From Cupriavidus taiwanensis (GTDB taxonomy: Bacteria; Pseudomonadota; Gammaproteobacteria; Burkholderiales; Burkholderiaceae): 64,000 nt of DNA. The stretch lies in the NCBI RefSeq assembly GCF_900250075.1, contig NZ_LT977070.1, positions 2,708,894 through 2,772,893 of the forward strand. Direction: 5' to 3'. Positions 39,490-48,973 of the stretch are shown here, one piece after another. Within the stretch, counting starts at the first letter, position 1. Every line of letters starts with the position of its first letter. Below the pieces are notes generated by a model. The model made no database searches, was not told the DNA's origin, and saw only the letters and a program-made list of their open reading frames with translations. A program made the position numbers and the translations under genes.

Positions 39490-41883
39490 ATGCCCGTGCG
39501 CCGCAAGGTCGTTCTGTGGAGTGTCCTGACACCGGTCGCGCTGATCGCGCTGCTGGTGGTCGTGATCCTGACCTTCGACTGGAACCGGATCAAGCCCTGG
39601 CTCAACGACCGCGTCTCCGAAGCCATCGGCCGCCCCTTCGCCATCAATGGCGACCTCACCGTGACCTGGCGCCGCGGCGAGGGCGAGCAAGGCTGGCGCA
39701 CGCTGGTGCCGTGGCCGCGGCTGTCGGCACGCGACATCACCGTCGGCAACCCGGACTGGGCCGCGCAGCCCCATATGGCGACCGTGCGCGAGCTGATCTT
39801 CGTGCTGCGCCCGCTGCCGCTACTGGCCAACGAGATCGCGGTGCCGACCATCGTCATCGACAGCCCGGCGGTATGGCTGGAACGCCTGGCCGACAGCCGC
39901 AACAACTGGACCTTCGACACCGGCCCGAAAAAAGATGGCACCTCGAAATGGCAGCTGGATGTCGGCGAGGTGGTGCTGGCGCGCGGCAACCTGGCGCTGA
40001 CCGACCAGCTCAAGAAGATCTCGCTGCAGGCGGAACTCGACACCATCGGCAACGCGCCGCTCTATGACAAGGCGCGCGATGGCGCGCTGGTCGAGCCGCA
40101 AGCCTCGGCCGTGCCACCCGGGCCGCCGGGCAGCGCCGCCCAGGCGGCCTCGGCGCCGCGGGCCGGCGGCCCGGCCTCCGCGGCGCCCGCCAACGGCGGC
40201 GACGGCCGCTATGGCGTGCGCTGGAAAGCGACCGGGCGCTACAACGAAGCCACCATCAATGCCAGCGGCAAGGCCGGCACGGTGCTGAGCCTGCGCAATA
40301 CCGACGTGCCGTTCCCGATCCAGGCCGATGTGCGCGTGGGCACCACGCGCGCCCAGATCGAAGGCACGGTCACCAATCCGGCGCACCTGGCGGCGCTGGA
40401 CGTGCACCTGACCCTGGCCGGCGACAGCATGGCCAGGCTCTATGCGCTGACCGGCGTGGTGCTGCCGTCGACGCCGCCGTACCAGACCCGCGGCCGGCTG
40501 ATGGCGACGCTGCGCAAGGAAGGCTCGATCTACGAGTACCAGAAGTTCACCGGCCGCGTCGGCGGCAGCGACCTGTCCGGCACGCTCACCTTCACCAAGC
40601 GCGACCCGCGCCCGCTGCTGGCCGGCAACCTGGTGTCGAATGAGCTGCGCTTTGTCGACCTGGCCCCGCTGATCGGCGCCGACGCCAAGCCCGGCCGCCC
40701 GGCCAAGGACAGCCCGGTGGCCCAGCCGGCGGACAAGGCGCTGCCGGTGGCGCCGTTCCGCACCGAGCGCTGGGACGAGATCGACGCCGACGTGCACTTC
40801 ACCGGCAAGCGCATCATCCGTGATGCCGAGCTGCCGATCACCGACCTGGTCACGCACCTGAAGCTGCAGGACGGCGTGCTGCTGCTCGACCCGCTCAACT
40901 TTGGCGTGGCGGGCGGCAACCTGGTGTCGACGGTGCGGCTCGACGGCAAGCGCGAGCCCATGGGCGCGATGGTCGACCTGAAGGCGCGGCGCATGAAGCT
41001 CAAGCAGCTGTTCCCGACCATCGACCTGATGCGCGCCAGCATCGGCGAACTCAACGGCAGCGCCAAGCTGTCGGCCACCGGCAATTCCGTGGCGGCGCTG
41101 CTGGGCTCGTCCAACGGCGAGGCGCGGCTGCTGGTCGAGAACGGCACGGTCAGCAAGTTCCTGCTCGAGGCGATCGGCCTCAATGTCGGCAGCCTGGTGG
41201 TCTCGAAGCTGTTCGGCGACAAGCCGGTGCAGATCAACTGCGGCGTCAGCGACTTCGCCATGACCGACGGCGTGGCGCGCGCGCGCACCTTCGTGCTCGA
41301 CACCCAGGACGCGGTGATCGAGACCACCGGCGGCATCGACCTGCGCAGCGAGCGGCTGGCGCTGACCATCCACCCGGACTCCAAGGGCCTGCGCGTCTTC
41401 TCGCTGCGCTCGCCGCTGTATGTCGGCGGCACCATGAAGAACCCGCGCGTCAGCCCCGATATCGGCGTGCTGGCGCTGCGCGCCGGCGGCGCGCTGTCGC
41501 TGGCGCTGCTGGCGCCGGTCGCCACCGCGGTGCTGCCGCTGCTCGACCTCTCGCCGGGCGGCGACGACACGCAGTGCGCCAAACTGCTGGCCGAACTTCG
41601 CAAGCGCCCCACCGCGCCGCCGCCGGGCAAGACCTACAAGGACCCGAAGGCCGCGGCGGCGCCCGCCGACGCCACCGGCGCGACGGAGACAAGCCGGTCC
41701 GGCGCGGAGGCCACGGCCAGGCGCCCTGGCCAGCCCGCGGCCGAAGCCCGTGCCGGCAAGCCGCCCGCTGCCAGCCGTCAAGAACCGTCCCGGCCCGCCG
41801 CCCAGCGCCCGCCGCAGCGCCCGGCCAACGAACGCGCGCCGCAACGCCCCGGCAACGACCGATCGTTCTACCAGGGCGGATAG
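39490..41883 (+). CDS. AsmA-family inner-membrane protein
   Basis: 797-aa envelope protein with one N-terminal membrane helix (LWSVLTPVALIALLVVVILTF) followed by a large periplasmic beta-rich region of AsmA type (ITVGNPDWAAQPHMATVREL; VDLKARRMKLKQLFPTIDLM; ETTGGIDLRSERLALTIHP). AsmA-like proteins are implicated in phospholipid transport to the outer membrane. The last about 100 residues are a disordered, Pro/Ala/Arg-rich tail with repeated QRP-type motifs. AGGAG precedes ATG. The assignment to family is firm; the specific role is inferred. Confidence 0.9.
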   Translation: MPVRRKVVLWSVLTPVALIALLVVVILTFDWNRIKPWLNDRVSEAIGRPFAINGDLTVTWRRGEGEQGWRTLVPWPRLSARDITVGNPDWAAQPHMATVRELIFVLRPLPLLANEIAVPTIVIDSPAVWLERLADSRNNWTFDTGPKKDGTSKWQLDVGEVVLARGNLALTDQLKKISLQAELDTIGNAPLYDKARDGALVEPQASAVPPGPPGSAAQAASAPRAGGPASAAPANGGDGRYGVRWKATGRYNEATINASGKAGTVLSLRNTDVPFPIQADVRVGTTRAQIEGTVTNPAHLAALDVHLTLAGDSMARLYALTGVVLPSTPPYQTRGRLMATLRKEGSIYEYQKFTGRVGGSDLSGTLTFTKRDPRPLLAGNLVSNELRFVDLAPLIGADAKPGRPAKDSPVAQPADKALPVAPFRTERWDEIDADVHFTGKRIIRDAELPITDLVTHLKLQDGVLLLDPLNFGVAGGNLVSTVRLDGKREPMGAMVDLKARRMKLKQLFPTIDLMRASIGELNGSAKLSATGNSVAALLGSSNGEARLLVENGTVSKFLLEAIGLNVGSLVVSKLFGDKPVQINCGVSDFAMTDGVARARTFVLDTQDAVIETTGGIDLRSERLALTIHPDSKGLRVFSLRSPLYVGGTMKNPRVSPDIGVLALRAGGALSLALLAPVATAVLPLLDLSPGGDDTQCAKLLAELRKRPTAPPPGKTYKDPKAAAAPADATGATETSRSGAEATARRPGQPAAEARAGKPPAASRQEPSRPAAQRPPQRPANERAPQRPGNDRSFYQGG

Positions 41884-41966
41884 ATGCACTCGCCACCCGG
41901 GCCCCTCGCCGTTTAAACAAAATCGCAACACTTGGCGCCACTGCGGCAAGTTGACGCACGTTGTCG

Positions 41967-41995
41967 TTGTGCCGCGACGCGCTCAGGCGCATAAT
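41967..41995 (+). promoter_or_regulatory. Putative promoter upstream of the candidate small RNA/MFS leader
   Basis: TTGTGC (41967-41972), 17-base spacer, CATAAT (41990-41995). It lies just before the structured segment at about 42002-42100. Additional -35-like TTGACG is at 41951. Confidence 0.5.
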
Positions 41996-42001
41996 TAAAC
42001 G

Positions 42002-42100
42002 GCCATTTACAAGAAGCTCAAGCATGGCAAGCATTGACTGCGACGCGGGCTCGCCCGTGTGGCATCCTTGAAGGTGCGGCTGCGGCCGCCCTTTGTTTTT
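42002..42100 (+). ncRNA. Candidate small RNA or attenuator leader before the MFS gene
   Basis: A promoter-like pair is followed by about 100 bases with two hairpins: ACGCGGGC/GCCCGTGT (42043-42060, one G-U pair) and GCGGC-TGCG-GCCGC (42076-42089), then CTTTGTTTTT (42091-42100), as in an intrinsic terminator. A 15-codon ATG frame (42024-42071, ending in a Val-Trp-His-Pro segment) ends 5 bases before the second hairpin, so a leader peptide/attenuator is an alternative reading. This lies in the 308-base spacer between the AsmA and MFS genes; no other gene is seen there. I do not recognise the sequence as a named RNA family. Confidence 0.45.
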
Positions 42101-42191
42101 GCTGCCTGTTTTGCGCCATTTTCCGATTCACCGCTCTGGTACGGCACCCGGCCGGCACCGGACGCGCCTCACCGACGCTTCGCCCCGCCCC

Positions 42192-43403
42192 ATGACGCTG
42201 ACGCATGCCGCCGTCCCGCCGATCACCTGGCTGATCGCACTGACGGTGTGCAACCACGTGGCCTTCAATGCCAGCCGCGTGGTGGTGTCGCTGTTCGCGA
42301 TTTCCCTCAAGGCCTCCACCGTCACGCTGGGCGTGCTGATGTCGCTGTACGCGCTGCTGCCAATGCTGCTGGCGATCCGCGCCGGCAAGCGGATCGACCA
42401 GATCGGCCCGCGCAAGCCGATGATGGCGGGCTCGCTGATGGTGGTGGCGGGCACGCTGCTGCCAGCGCTGTGGCACGAACTGGGCGCGCTGTACCTGTCG
42501 TGCGCGCTGATCGGGGTCGGCTTCATGCTGGTCCAGGTGGCGATGCAGCTGCTGATCGGACAGGTCTCGACCGATGCCACCCGGCTGCGCAACTACACCT
42601 GGCATGCGCTCGGGCTGTCGGTGTCCGGCACGCTCGGGCCGGTGGCGATGGGCTACGTGATCGAGCATGCGGGCTTCCGCCCCGCCTTCGCCGTGCTGGT
42701 GGTGGTGGCATTGGCGGGTCAGGCCGGCCTGCAATGGGTGCGGCCGCGGCTGCCTGCGCGCGGCGGCAACGCCGGGCGCATCGCCATCGCGGACGGCACC
42801 CGCCATTCCACGCTGGACCTGCTGCAGCATCCCGAACTGCGCGCGGTCTTCGTCGCCAGCGCGGTGCTGTCGGCCGCTTGGGACCTGCACGCGTTCCTGA
42901 TCCCGATCCAGGGCTCGCGCATCGGGCTGTCGCCGTCGTCGATCGGCTGGGTGCTGGGCGCTTTCGCCATCGCCACCTTTGCCATCCGGGTGGCGATGCC
43001 GGCGGTGTCGCGCCGGCTGTCGGAATGGAAGATCATCCGCGCCGCCCTGCTGGTGGGCGCGCTGGCCTACCTGGCCTACCCCTTCGTCGCGCACTTCTGG
43101 CTGATGTGCGCACTGGCCTTCGTGCTGGGCCTGGCGCTGGGCAGCGCGCAGCCCAATGTCATGAACATCCTGCACGCCGCGTCGCCGCACGGCCGCGCGG
43201 GCGAGGCGCTGGGCCTGCGCTCGGCGGTGCTGAACACCAGCCAGGTGGTCTGGCCGCTCACCTTCGGCGTGGTCGGCACGGCCCTGGGCATGCTGCCGAT
43301 CTTCCTGTCGATGGCGGGCGCGATGGGCGCGGCCGGCTACTATTCGCGGCGCCAGGGACGCAAGGCGCTGGCGCCGCCGGCACGCTCCGCCACGGGCGGG
43401 TGA
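42192..43403 (+). CDS. Major facilitator superfamily transporter
   Basis: 403-aa inner-membrane protein with about 12 helices. The MFS loop 2-3 signature is present as [18 protein letters not shown], and a repeat half follows a central basic loop (about residues 190-210). No close functional class can be named; it broadly resembles drug/sugar permeases of the YbfB/YnfM kind. ATG 42192 begins close to the first helix. A candidate sRNA/attenuator lies in front, so expression may be controlled by early termination. pdxH follows after 142 bases. Confidence 0.85.
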   Translation: MTLTHAAVPPITWLIALTVCNHVAFNASRVVVSLFAISLKASTVTLGVLMSLYALLPMLLAIRAGKRIDQIGPRKPMMAGSLMVVAGTLLPALWHELGALYLSCALIGVGFMLVQVAMQLLIGQVSTDATRLRNYTWHALGLSVSGTLGPVAMGYVIEHAGFRPAFAVLVVVALAGQAGLQWVRPRLPARGGNAGRIAIADGTRHSTLDLLQHPELRAVFVASAVLSAAWDLHAFLIPIQGSRIGLSPSSIGWVLGAFAIATFAIRVAMPAVSRRLSEWKIIRAALLVGALAYLAYPFVAHFWLMCALAFVLGLALGSAQPNVMNILHAASPHGRAGEALGLRSAVLNTSQVVWPLTFGVVGTALGMLPIFLSMAGAMGAAGYYSRRQGRKALAPPARSATGG

Positions 43404-43545
43404 CACGCACGGGTGGCGAGACCGATACCGCTTGTCGCCGCGCAAATGCGGCCCCCGATGCATTCGCTATACTCGAATCAGCCGGACCTGCGGCCCCGCC
43501 CCCGGGCGCACCGCGCTTCCAGACCGATTCCCTGATGATTGCGAC

Positions 43546-44184
43546 ATGACCCAACTTGCCGACCTGCGCCGCACCTACGTTCTCGGCGCGCTGTCCGAAG
43601 CCGACGTGGCCCCCGATCCGATGCACCAGTTCAAGCGCTGGTTCGACGAAGCGGTCACGGCCAAGCTGCCCGAGCCCAATGCCATGACCCTGGCCACGGT
43701 CGACGCCGACGGCCAGCCCTCGGCGCGCATCGTGCTGCTCAAGGGCATCGACGACCGCGGCTTCACCTTCTTCACCAACTATGAAAGCCGCAAGGGCCTG
43801 GACCTGGCGGCAAACCCGCGCGCCGCGCTGCTGTTCCACTGGGTCCAGCTGGAACGCCAGGTGCGCGTCGAAGGCCGCGTCGAGAAGGTCTCCGACGACG
43901 AAAGCGACGCCTATTTCGCCACGCGTCCGCTGGGCTCGCGGGTGGGCGCCTGGGCTTCCGCGCAGAGCCGGGAGGTTCCCGGCCGCGATGTGCTGGAGCA
44001 GCGCGAGCAGGAATACCGCAGCAAGTTCGGCGAAAACCCGCCGCGCCCGCCCTACTGGGGCGGCTACCGCCTGGTGCCGACCGCACTGGAATTCTGGCAG
44101 GGCCGGCCGTCGCGTCTGCACGACCGCATCGCCTACCGGCTCCAGCCGGGCACGGGCTGGCAGATCGTGCGGCTGTCGCCCTGA
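43546..44184 (+). CDS. pdxH: Pyridoxamine/pyridoxine 5'-phosphate oxidase
   Basis: FMN-dependent enzyme of the last step of pyridoxal phosphate synthesis and salvage; 212 aa, standard. Family motifs: [34 protein letters not shown] (FMN/substrate strands), [28 protein letters not shown] and the C-terminal signature [15 protein letters not shown] 43546 gives the normal N-terminus. A GC-rich 8-bp hairpin (44193-44213) without T-run follows the stop. Confidence 0.97.
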   Translation: MTQLADLRRTYVLGALSEADVAPDPMHQFKRWFDEAVTAKLPEPNAMTLATVDADGQPSARIVLLKGIDDRGFTFFTNYESRKGLDLAANPRAALLFHWVQLERQVRVEGRVEKVSDDESDAYFATRPLGSRVGAWASAQSREVPGRDVLEQREQEYRSKFGENPPRPPYWGGYRLVPTALEFWQGRPSRLHDRIAYRLQPGTGWQIVRLSP

Positions 44185-44192
44185 GCCGGCCG

Positions 44193-44213
44193 GCGGACGC
44201 CGCGCGCGTCCGC
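44193..44213 (+). terminator. GC hairpin after pdxH (weak terminator candidate)
   Basis: GCGGACGC / GCGTCCGC with loop CGCGC, 9 bases after the pdxH stop. There is no T-run, so Rho-independent termination is doubtful. The rest of the 240-base spacer before cfa shows only the strong GGGAGG ribosome binding site at its end. Confidence 0.35.
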
Positions 44214-44424
44214 GCTGATGCCTCTACGTCTCTCCCGGGACGACCGCAGGGTCTTCCGGGGGTGCGCTGCACGGGCTGCGGAATTGGACTAAAGTGAGAC
44301 AGGCGTCGCTTGGCTACTCTTTTCTTGCAGCGCTCGCGATGGATCGGGCAAGGTTTGCGCGCAGTTTCTCCTTGCCGGATGCGTCCGCCGAAGCGTGTGC
44401 CGCAACCATCGGGAGGTAAAGCGC

Positions 44425-45666
44425 ATGTTTTTCAAGCAAACCCTGGAAAAGCAACTCGACAACTGGATCGCCGACCTGCGCGAGAACGCCAATCTCCCGG
44501 TCAGCCTGCGGCTGTGGAATGGCACCGAATACCCGCTGGGGCAATTCGACAAGCCGGTGGTGACGCTGACCGTGCGCGAAGCCGCGGCCCTGCCGCTGCT
44601 GCTGACCCCAAGCCTGGACAACCTGGGCGAGGCGTACGTCCAGGGCAAGATCGATTTCGAGGGCCGGCTGGCGGACATCATCAAGGTGGGCTACGGCTTC
44701 TCGGCCGCCGCCACGCGCCGCGCCGGCGGTGCCCTGTACAAGGTGGCGCAGCACTTCTCGCATACCAAGCAGGAAGACAAAGAGTCGATCCAGTACCACT
44801 ACGACGTCTCCAACGACTTCTACCAGCTCTGGCTCGACCCCAACATGGTCTATTCCTGCGCCTACTTCGAGCACGGCGACGAAGACCTGGCCACCGCGCA
44901 GCTCAAGAAGATCGACCATATCCTGACCAAGATCCGGCTGCAGCCGGGCCAGACCCTGCTCGACATCGGCTGCGGCTGGGGCGCGCTGGTGCTGCGCGCG
45001 GCGCAGAAGTTCGGCGCGCGCTGCGTGGGCATCACGCTGTCGCAGAACCAGTTCGACCTGGCCACCGAGCGCGTGCGGGCCGCGGGCCTGTCCGACCGCA
45101 TCGAGATCCGGCTGCAGGACTACCGCGACACCACCGGCACCTTCGACCGCATCACCAGCGTCGGCATGTTCGAGCACGTGGGCAAGAACAACCTGGCCGG
45201 CTATTTCGGCCGCATCCGCGAACTGCTGGCCGACGACGGCTTCGCCATGAACCACGGCATCACCTCGCCCGACCCCGACAACGGGGCGACGCCGATGGAC
45301 GGCGCCGAATTCATGGACCGCTACGTGTTCCCGCAGGGTGAGCTGCCGCATATCGGGCTGGTGCTGCGCACGCTGCAGCAGGGCGGCCTGGAAGCCTTCG
45401 ATGTCGAGCTGCTGCGCCGGCACTACGCGCGCACGCTGCACCACTGGGCCGACAACTTCGAGGCGCGCGGCGACACCATCCGCAGCATGGTCGGCGAGAA
45501 GAAATACCGCATCTGGCGCGTCTACCTTGCCGGCTGCGCCCACGCCTTCGAGACCGAGAAGATGTCGATCTACCAGGTGGTGTGCCACAAGTCCGGGCTG
45601 CAGGCCGACTCGCTGCCGTGGTCGCGCCGCTATATCTACGAACAGCCCATCGGCCGCAACGACTGA
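44425..45666 (+). CDS. cfa: Cyclopropane-fatty-acyl-phospholipid synthase-family methyltransferase
   Basis: 413-aa SAM-dependent enzyme adding a methylene bridge to unsaturated phospholipid acyl chains in the inner membrane. The SAM site LLDIGCGWG is at about residues 178-186. Other CFA motifs are QYHYDVSNDFYQLWLD, MVYSCAYFEHGDEDL, GITLSQNQ and SVGMFEHVG. GGGAGGTAA (44411-44419) supports ATG 44425 over the in-frame ATG 30 bases upstream. The DUF72 gene begins 15 bases after the stop, suggesting an operon. Confidence 0.93.
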   Translation: MFFKQTLEKQLDNWIADLRENANLPVSLRLWNGTEYPLGQFDKPVVTLTVREAAALPLLLTPSLDNLGEAYVQGKIDFEGRLADIIKVGYGFSAAATRRAGGALYKVAQHFSHTKQEDKESIQYHYDVSNDFYQLWLDPNMVYSCAYFEHGDEDLATAQLKKIDHILTKIRLQPGQTLLDIGCGWGALVLRAAQKFGARCVGITLSQNQFDLATERVRAAGLSDRIEIRLQDYRDTTGTFDRITSVGMFEHVGKNNLAGYFGRIRELLADDGFAMNHGITSPDPDNGATPMDGAEFMDRYVFPQGELPHIGLVLRTLQQGGLEAFDVELLRRHYARTLHHWADNFEARGDTIRSMVGEKKYRIWRVYLAGCAHAFETEKMSIYQVVCHKSGLQADSLPWSRRYIYEQPIGRND

Positions 45667-45681
45667 AGGCAACCGAAACGA

Positions 45682-46761
45682 TTGACTGAAGACCTCTTCG
45701 GCGGGCTGCCCCTGCCCGCCCCCGCAGCCCCTCCCGGGCGGCCAGCGGCGCCAGCCGGCGCGGCCACCCAGCCCGACGCCCCAGGCAGACCGGCGCGCGG
45801 CAAGAGCGTGCAGCCGGTTACGGCAGCGCCGGCGCTGCAGGCGCTTGCTGCGCAACTGCCGCCCCACCTGTATTTCGGCACCTCGTCGTGGGCCTATCCC
45901 GGCTGGAACGGGCACGTCTACGACGGCGAGTACAGCGACAGCCTGCTGTCGCGCAAGGGCCTTGCCGCCTATTCGCGCCACCCGCTGCTGCGCGCCGCCG
46001 GCATCGACCGCGGCTTCTACGGGCCGATCCCGCTGGCCGATTACCTGTCCTACGCGGCGCAGGCGCCGGAGGGCTTCCGCTTCCTGGTCAAGGCCCCGGC
46101 CAGCGTCTGCGACGCGTGGCTGCGCGGCCCGGACGGCGCCGGCCGGCTCGCCAACGCCGCCTTCCTGGATGCGGAGATCGCGGCGCGCGACTTCATCGTG
46201 CCGGCCACCAGCGGCCTGGGGCACAAGTGCGGGCCGTTGCTGTTCCAGCTGTCGCCGATGGGGCCGCTCGCCGACAGCGCGGTATTCCTGGAGCGGCTCG
46301 ACGCCTTCCTCGGCGCACTGCCGGCGCTCGATCCGGCGCTGACGCCGCATGCAGCCTATGCCGTCGAGCTGCGCGACCCGGCCCTGCTGACGCCGCGCTA
46401 TATCCGGCTGCTGCGCCACCATGGCGTGCGCTTCTGCCTGTCGGCGCGCGACCGGCTGCCGCCGGTGCCGCGACAGGCGGCGGCGCAGGCGCTGATGGAC
46501 GAGGCCGCGGCGGGCCCGCTGGTGCTGCGCTGGATGCTGCATGCGGGCCGGCCCTATGCCTACGCGGAGAAGCGCTATGCGCCGTTCGACCGCATCGTCG
46601 ACGACGATCCCGACACCCGCCACGCGATTGCCGACGTGGTGGCGCGCACGCTGCGCGCCGGGCAGCCCGCCATCGTCATCGTCAGCAACAACGCCGAAGG
46701 CTGCGCGCCGCTGAGCTGCGAACGGCTGGCGGAGGCCATCGTGGCGCGGCTGGAGCGCTGA
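45682..46761 (+). CDS. DUF72-family protein
   Basis: 359-aa protein whose TIM-barrel-like DUF72 domain begins near residue 62 (LYFGTSSWAYPGWNGHVYDG) and ends with the typical ...NNAEGCAP motif. The only upstream start is TTG at 45682, giving a Pro/Ala-rich 60-residue leader; a shorter protein from a later GTG is possible, so the start is uncertain. DUF72 function is unknown, though structures suggest a sugar-isomerase-like fold. It follows cfa by 15 bases in the same direction. Confidence 0.85.
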   Translation: MTEDLFGGLPLPAPAAPPGRPAAPAGAATQPDAPGRPARGKSVQPVTAAPALQALAAQLPPHLYFGTSSWAYPGWNGHVYDGEYSDSLLSRKGLAAYSRHPLLRAAGIDRGFYGPIPLADYLSYAAQAPEGFRFLVKAPASVCDAWLRGPDGAGRLANAAFLDAEIAARDFIVPATSGLGHKCGPLLFQLSPMGPLADSAVFLERLDAFLGALPALDPALTPHAAYAVELRDPALLTPRYIRLLRHHGVRFCLSARDRLPPVPRQAAAQALMDEAAAGPLVLRWMLHAGRPYAYAEKRYAPFDRIVDDDPDTRHAIADVVARTLRAGQPAIVIVSNNAEGCAPLSCERLAEAIVARLER

Positions 46762-46802
46762 GCCCGCCGCCGCGCCGGCGCACGACTTTACTTGCGCACG
46801 AC

Positions 46803-47345
46803 TTACTTGCGCAGCTTCGCGCCGAACTGCTTGCGGAATTTCGCCAGCTTGGGCGAGATCACGAACGCGCAGTAGCCCTGGCTGGGATGGTCCTGGTAGT
46901 AGTTCTGATGGCCGGCCTCGGCGCGCCAGTACGGCTGCTCCGGCTCGACCTGGGTCACGATCGGCGCATCGAACGCCTTGGCGGCGACCAGCTCGCGCAT
47001 CACGTATTCGGCCGTCGCGCGCTGCGCCTCCGAGTGCGTGAAGATGGCCGAGCGGTACTGCGGCCCGACGTCGTTGCCCTGCCGGTCCGGCGTGGTCGGG
47101 TCGTGGATGGCGAAGAAGATCTCGAGGATCTCGCGGTAGCTGATCACCGACGGATCGAAGCTGACGCGCACCACTTCGACGTGGCCGGTGTCGCCTGCGC
47201 AGACCTGCTGGTAGGTCGGGTGGTCGACATGTCCGCCGGTGTAGCCGGACTCGACCCCGACCACGCCTTCGACCTGCTGGTAGACCGCCTCCAAGCACCA
47301 GAAGCATCCGCCGCCCAGCGTGGCGGTTTCCAATCCATGTTCCAT
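46803..47345 (-). CDS. msrA: Peptide-methionine (S)-S-oxide reductase
   Basis: 180-aa repair enzyme reducing S-methionine sulfoxide in proteins. The catalytic motif GCFWCLEA places the nucleophile at Cys14. Other MsrA motifs follow: GVVGVESGYTGGHVDHPTY, VRVSFDPSVISYREILEIFF and HDPTTPDRQGNDVGPQYRS. Recycling cysteines are limited to one C-terminal Cys (QGYCAFV) plus Cys17. ATG 47345 is preceded by AAGGGAG. It is convergent with the DUF72 gene and 77 bases beyond the acid-CoA ligase gene stop. Confidence 0.97.
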   Translation of the reverse strand: MEHGLETATLGGGCFWCLEAVYQQVEGVVGVESGYTGGHVDHPTYQQVCAGDTGHVEVVRVSFDPSVISYREILEIFFAIHDPTTPDRQGNDVGPQYRSAIFTHSEAQRATAEYVMRELVAAKAFDAPIVTQVEPEQPYWRAEAGHQNYYQDHPSQGYCAFVISPKLAKFRKQFGAKLRK

Positions 47346-47422
47346 TTGCGCCGCTCCCTTGCGTAATCGTCTGTCTTGCCAGGCCTCAAGCATAAGCGCA
47401 GATCGACGCGCTTGCAGCGGAT

Positions 47423-48973
47423 TCAGCCGGGCTCGCGGCGCGCCTCCAGCAGCGCGCGCAATTGCGGCTTGAGCACCTTGCCCAGCGCGCTGCGCGGCAG
47501 GTCTTCCATCAGCACCACCTCGCGCGGCAGCTTGAAGCGGGCGATGCGCGCGGCCAGCAGCTCGCGCAGCGGCTCGGCCGCCAGCGCGCCGCGCGGCGCG
47601 CCCGGCGCCGGCACGATCACCGCCACCGGCACTTCGCCCCAGCGCGCATCGGCCACGCCGACCACCGCGCATTCCTGCACGCCGGGCAAGCCGGCCAGCA
47701 CGTTCTCGATCTCGGCGGGATAGATGTTCTCGCCGCCCGAGATGATCATGTCCTTGCCGCGGCCCACCACCTCGATGCAGCCGTCGGCATCGCGGTGCGC
47801 AAGGTCGCCGGAATGGAACCAGCCGCCCGCCAGCCCGTTGTCGATCAGCCCACTCTCGGGCTGGTTCCAGTAGCCCGCCATGACGTTGGCGCCGCGCACC
47901 CACAGCTCGCCCACCGCGCCCTGCGCCACCTCGGCCCCGTCGGGGCCGGCCAGGCGCACTTCGGCCTCGGGCTGCGGCCAGCCGGCGTAGCCGGGACGCG
48001 CCATGGCCTGTTCCAGCTTCAGCACCACCGACACCGGCCCGGTCTCGGTGGCGCCATAGACCTGCCCGAGCGGCACGCCGCGGGCGTGGAAGGCGTCGAT
48101 ATACGAGCGCGGGATGGTCGACGATCCGGCCATCACCCCGCGCAGCGCCGCCAGGTCGGCATCGGCCCAGCCCGGGTGCTCCAGCACCGCGCGCAGCGTC
48201 GCCGGCACCATCAGCGACAGGCTCGGCCGCGCCCAGGCCACCGCGTCCAGCCAGGCCTGCGGCGCGAAGCGGTCATGCAGCGTGACGCGCGCGCCGGCCA
48301 GCAGCGCCGGCAGGGTCTGGATGCACAGCCCGCCGACATGGAACAGCGGCAGCACCGACAGCACGTGGTCGTCGGCGCTCATGCCGTGCGCCCACCAGCT
48401 GGCGCGCGCATTGGCCAGCAAGCCAGCCTGGGTATGCACCGCGCCCTTGGGCTTGCCGGTGGTGCCGGAGGTATAGGCCAGCAGCAGCGGCGCATGCTCC
48501 GGCACGGGGGCATGGACCACGCCGGACGGCGCCGGACAGTCGACCAGGCGGTCGAGGTCAGCCACGCGGGCATCGCCACAGGCCTCGCGCGCCAGCGCTT
48601 CATGGTCCGGATCGTGGAACAGCAAGGCCAGTTGCGCGTGATCGCAGATCGCCCGCAACTCGGCCGGTGCCAGCCGGTAGTTCAGCGGCGCGAAGATGGC
48701 GCCGACGCGGGCGCAGGCGAACAGCAGCACCAGCTGCAGCTCGTGGTTCAGGCACAGCGTGCCGACCCGGTCGCCGGGGCGGATGCCCCAGGTCGCGGCC
48801 AGGTGGGCGCTGGCGCGCTCCACGCGCCGCCACAGCTTGCCGTAGGTGTAGGTGCGGCCCCGGTAGTGCAACGCCGGCCGGCCCGGCGCCGCGTCGGCAT
48901 GGCCATGCAGCATGGCCGGCAGCGCGCCCAGGCCAGCGGCACCGGCGCGGATGGCCCGGCGGGGGGCGCTCAT
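47423..48973 (-). CDS. AMP-dependent acid--CoA ligase of the NicX-like catabolic cluster
   Basis: 516-aa ANL-superfamily ligase activating a carboxylic acid as its CoA thioester. Motifs: LLAYTSGTTGKPKGAVHT (about residue 175), YGATETGPVS, GELWVRGANVMAGYW, GWFHSGDLAHRDADGCIEVV and the catalytic Lys in LPRSALGKVLKPQL. It looks like the acyl/aryl-acid ligase type; substrate is unknown. Its ATG overlaps the stop of the upstream acyl-CoA-dehydrogenase-like gene by 4 bases (48970-48973), so the two are translated together. It is last of a leftward cluster beginning with a NicX-like gene, pointing to activation of a ring-cleavage product or of the aromatic acid itself. Confidence 0.9.
   Translation of the reverse strand: MSAPRRAIRAGAAGLGALPAMLHGHADAAPGRPALHYRGRTYTYGKLWRRVERASAHLAATWGIRPGDRVGTLCLNHELQLVLLFACARVGAIFAPLNYRLAPAELRAICDHAQLALLFHDPDHEALAREACGDARVADLDRLVDCPAPSGVVHAPVPEHAPLLLAYTSGTTGKPKGAVHTQAGLLANARASWWAHGMSADDHVLSVLPLFHVGGLCIQTLPALLAGARVTLHDRFAPQAWLDAVAWARPSLSLMVPATLRAVLEHPGWADADLAALRGVMAGSSTIPRSYIDAFHARGVPLGQVYGATETGPVSVVLKLEQAMARPGYAGWPQPEAEVRLAGPDGAEVAQGAVGELWVRGANVMAGYWNQPESGLIDNGLAGGWFHSGDLAHRDADGCIEVVGRGKDMIISGGENIYPAEIENVLAGLPGVQECAVVGVADARWGEVPVAVIVPAPGAPRGALAAEPLRELLAARIARFKLPREVVLMEDLPRSALGKVLKPQLRALLEARREPG

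Noticed and set aside
42024..42071. 15-codon peptide gene before the MFS gene
   Set aside because: No convincing ribosome binding site; kept only as an alternative reading of the candidate leader RNA.
44314..47307. 997-codon leftward open frame across cfa, the DUF72 gene and msrA
   Set aside because: It spans three well-identified genes in another frame or strand; only a shadow of GC-rich coding sequence.
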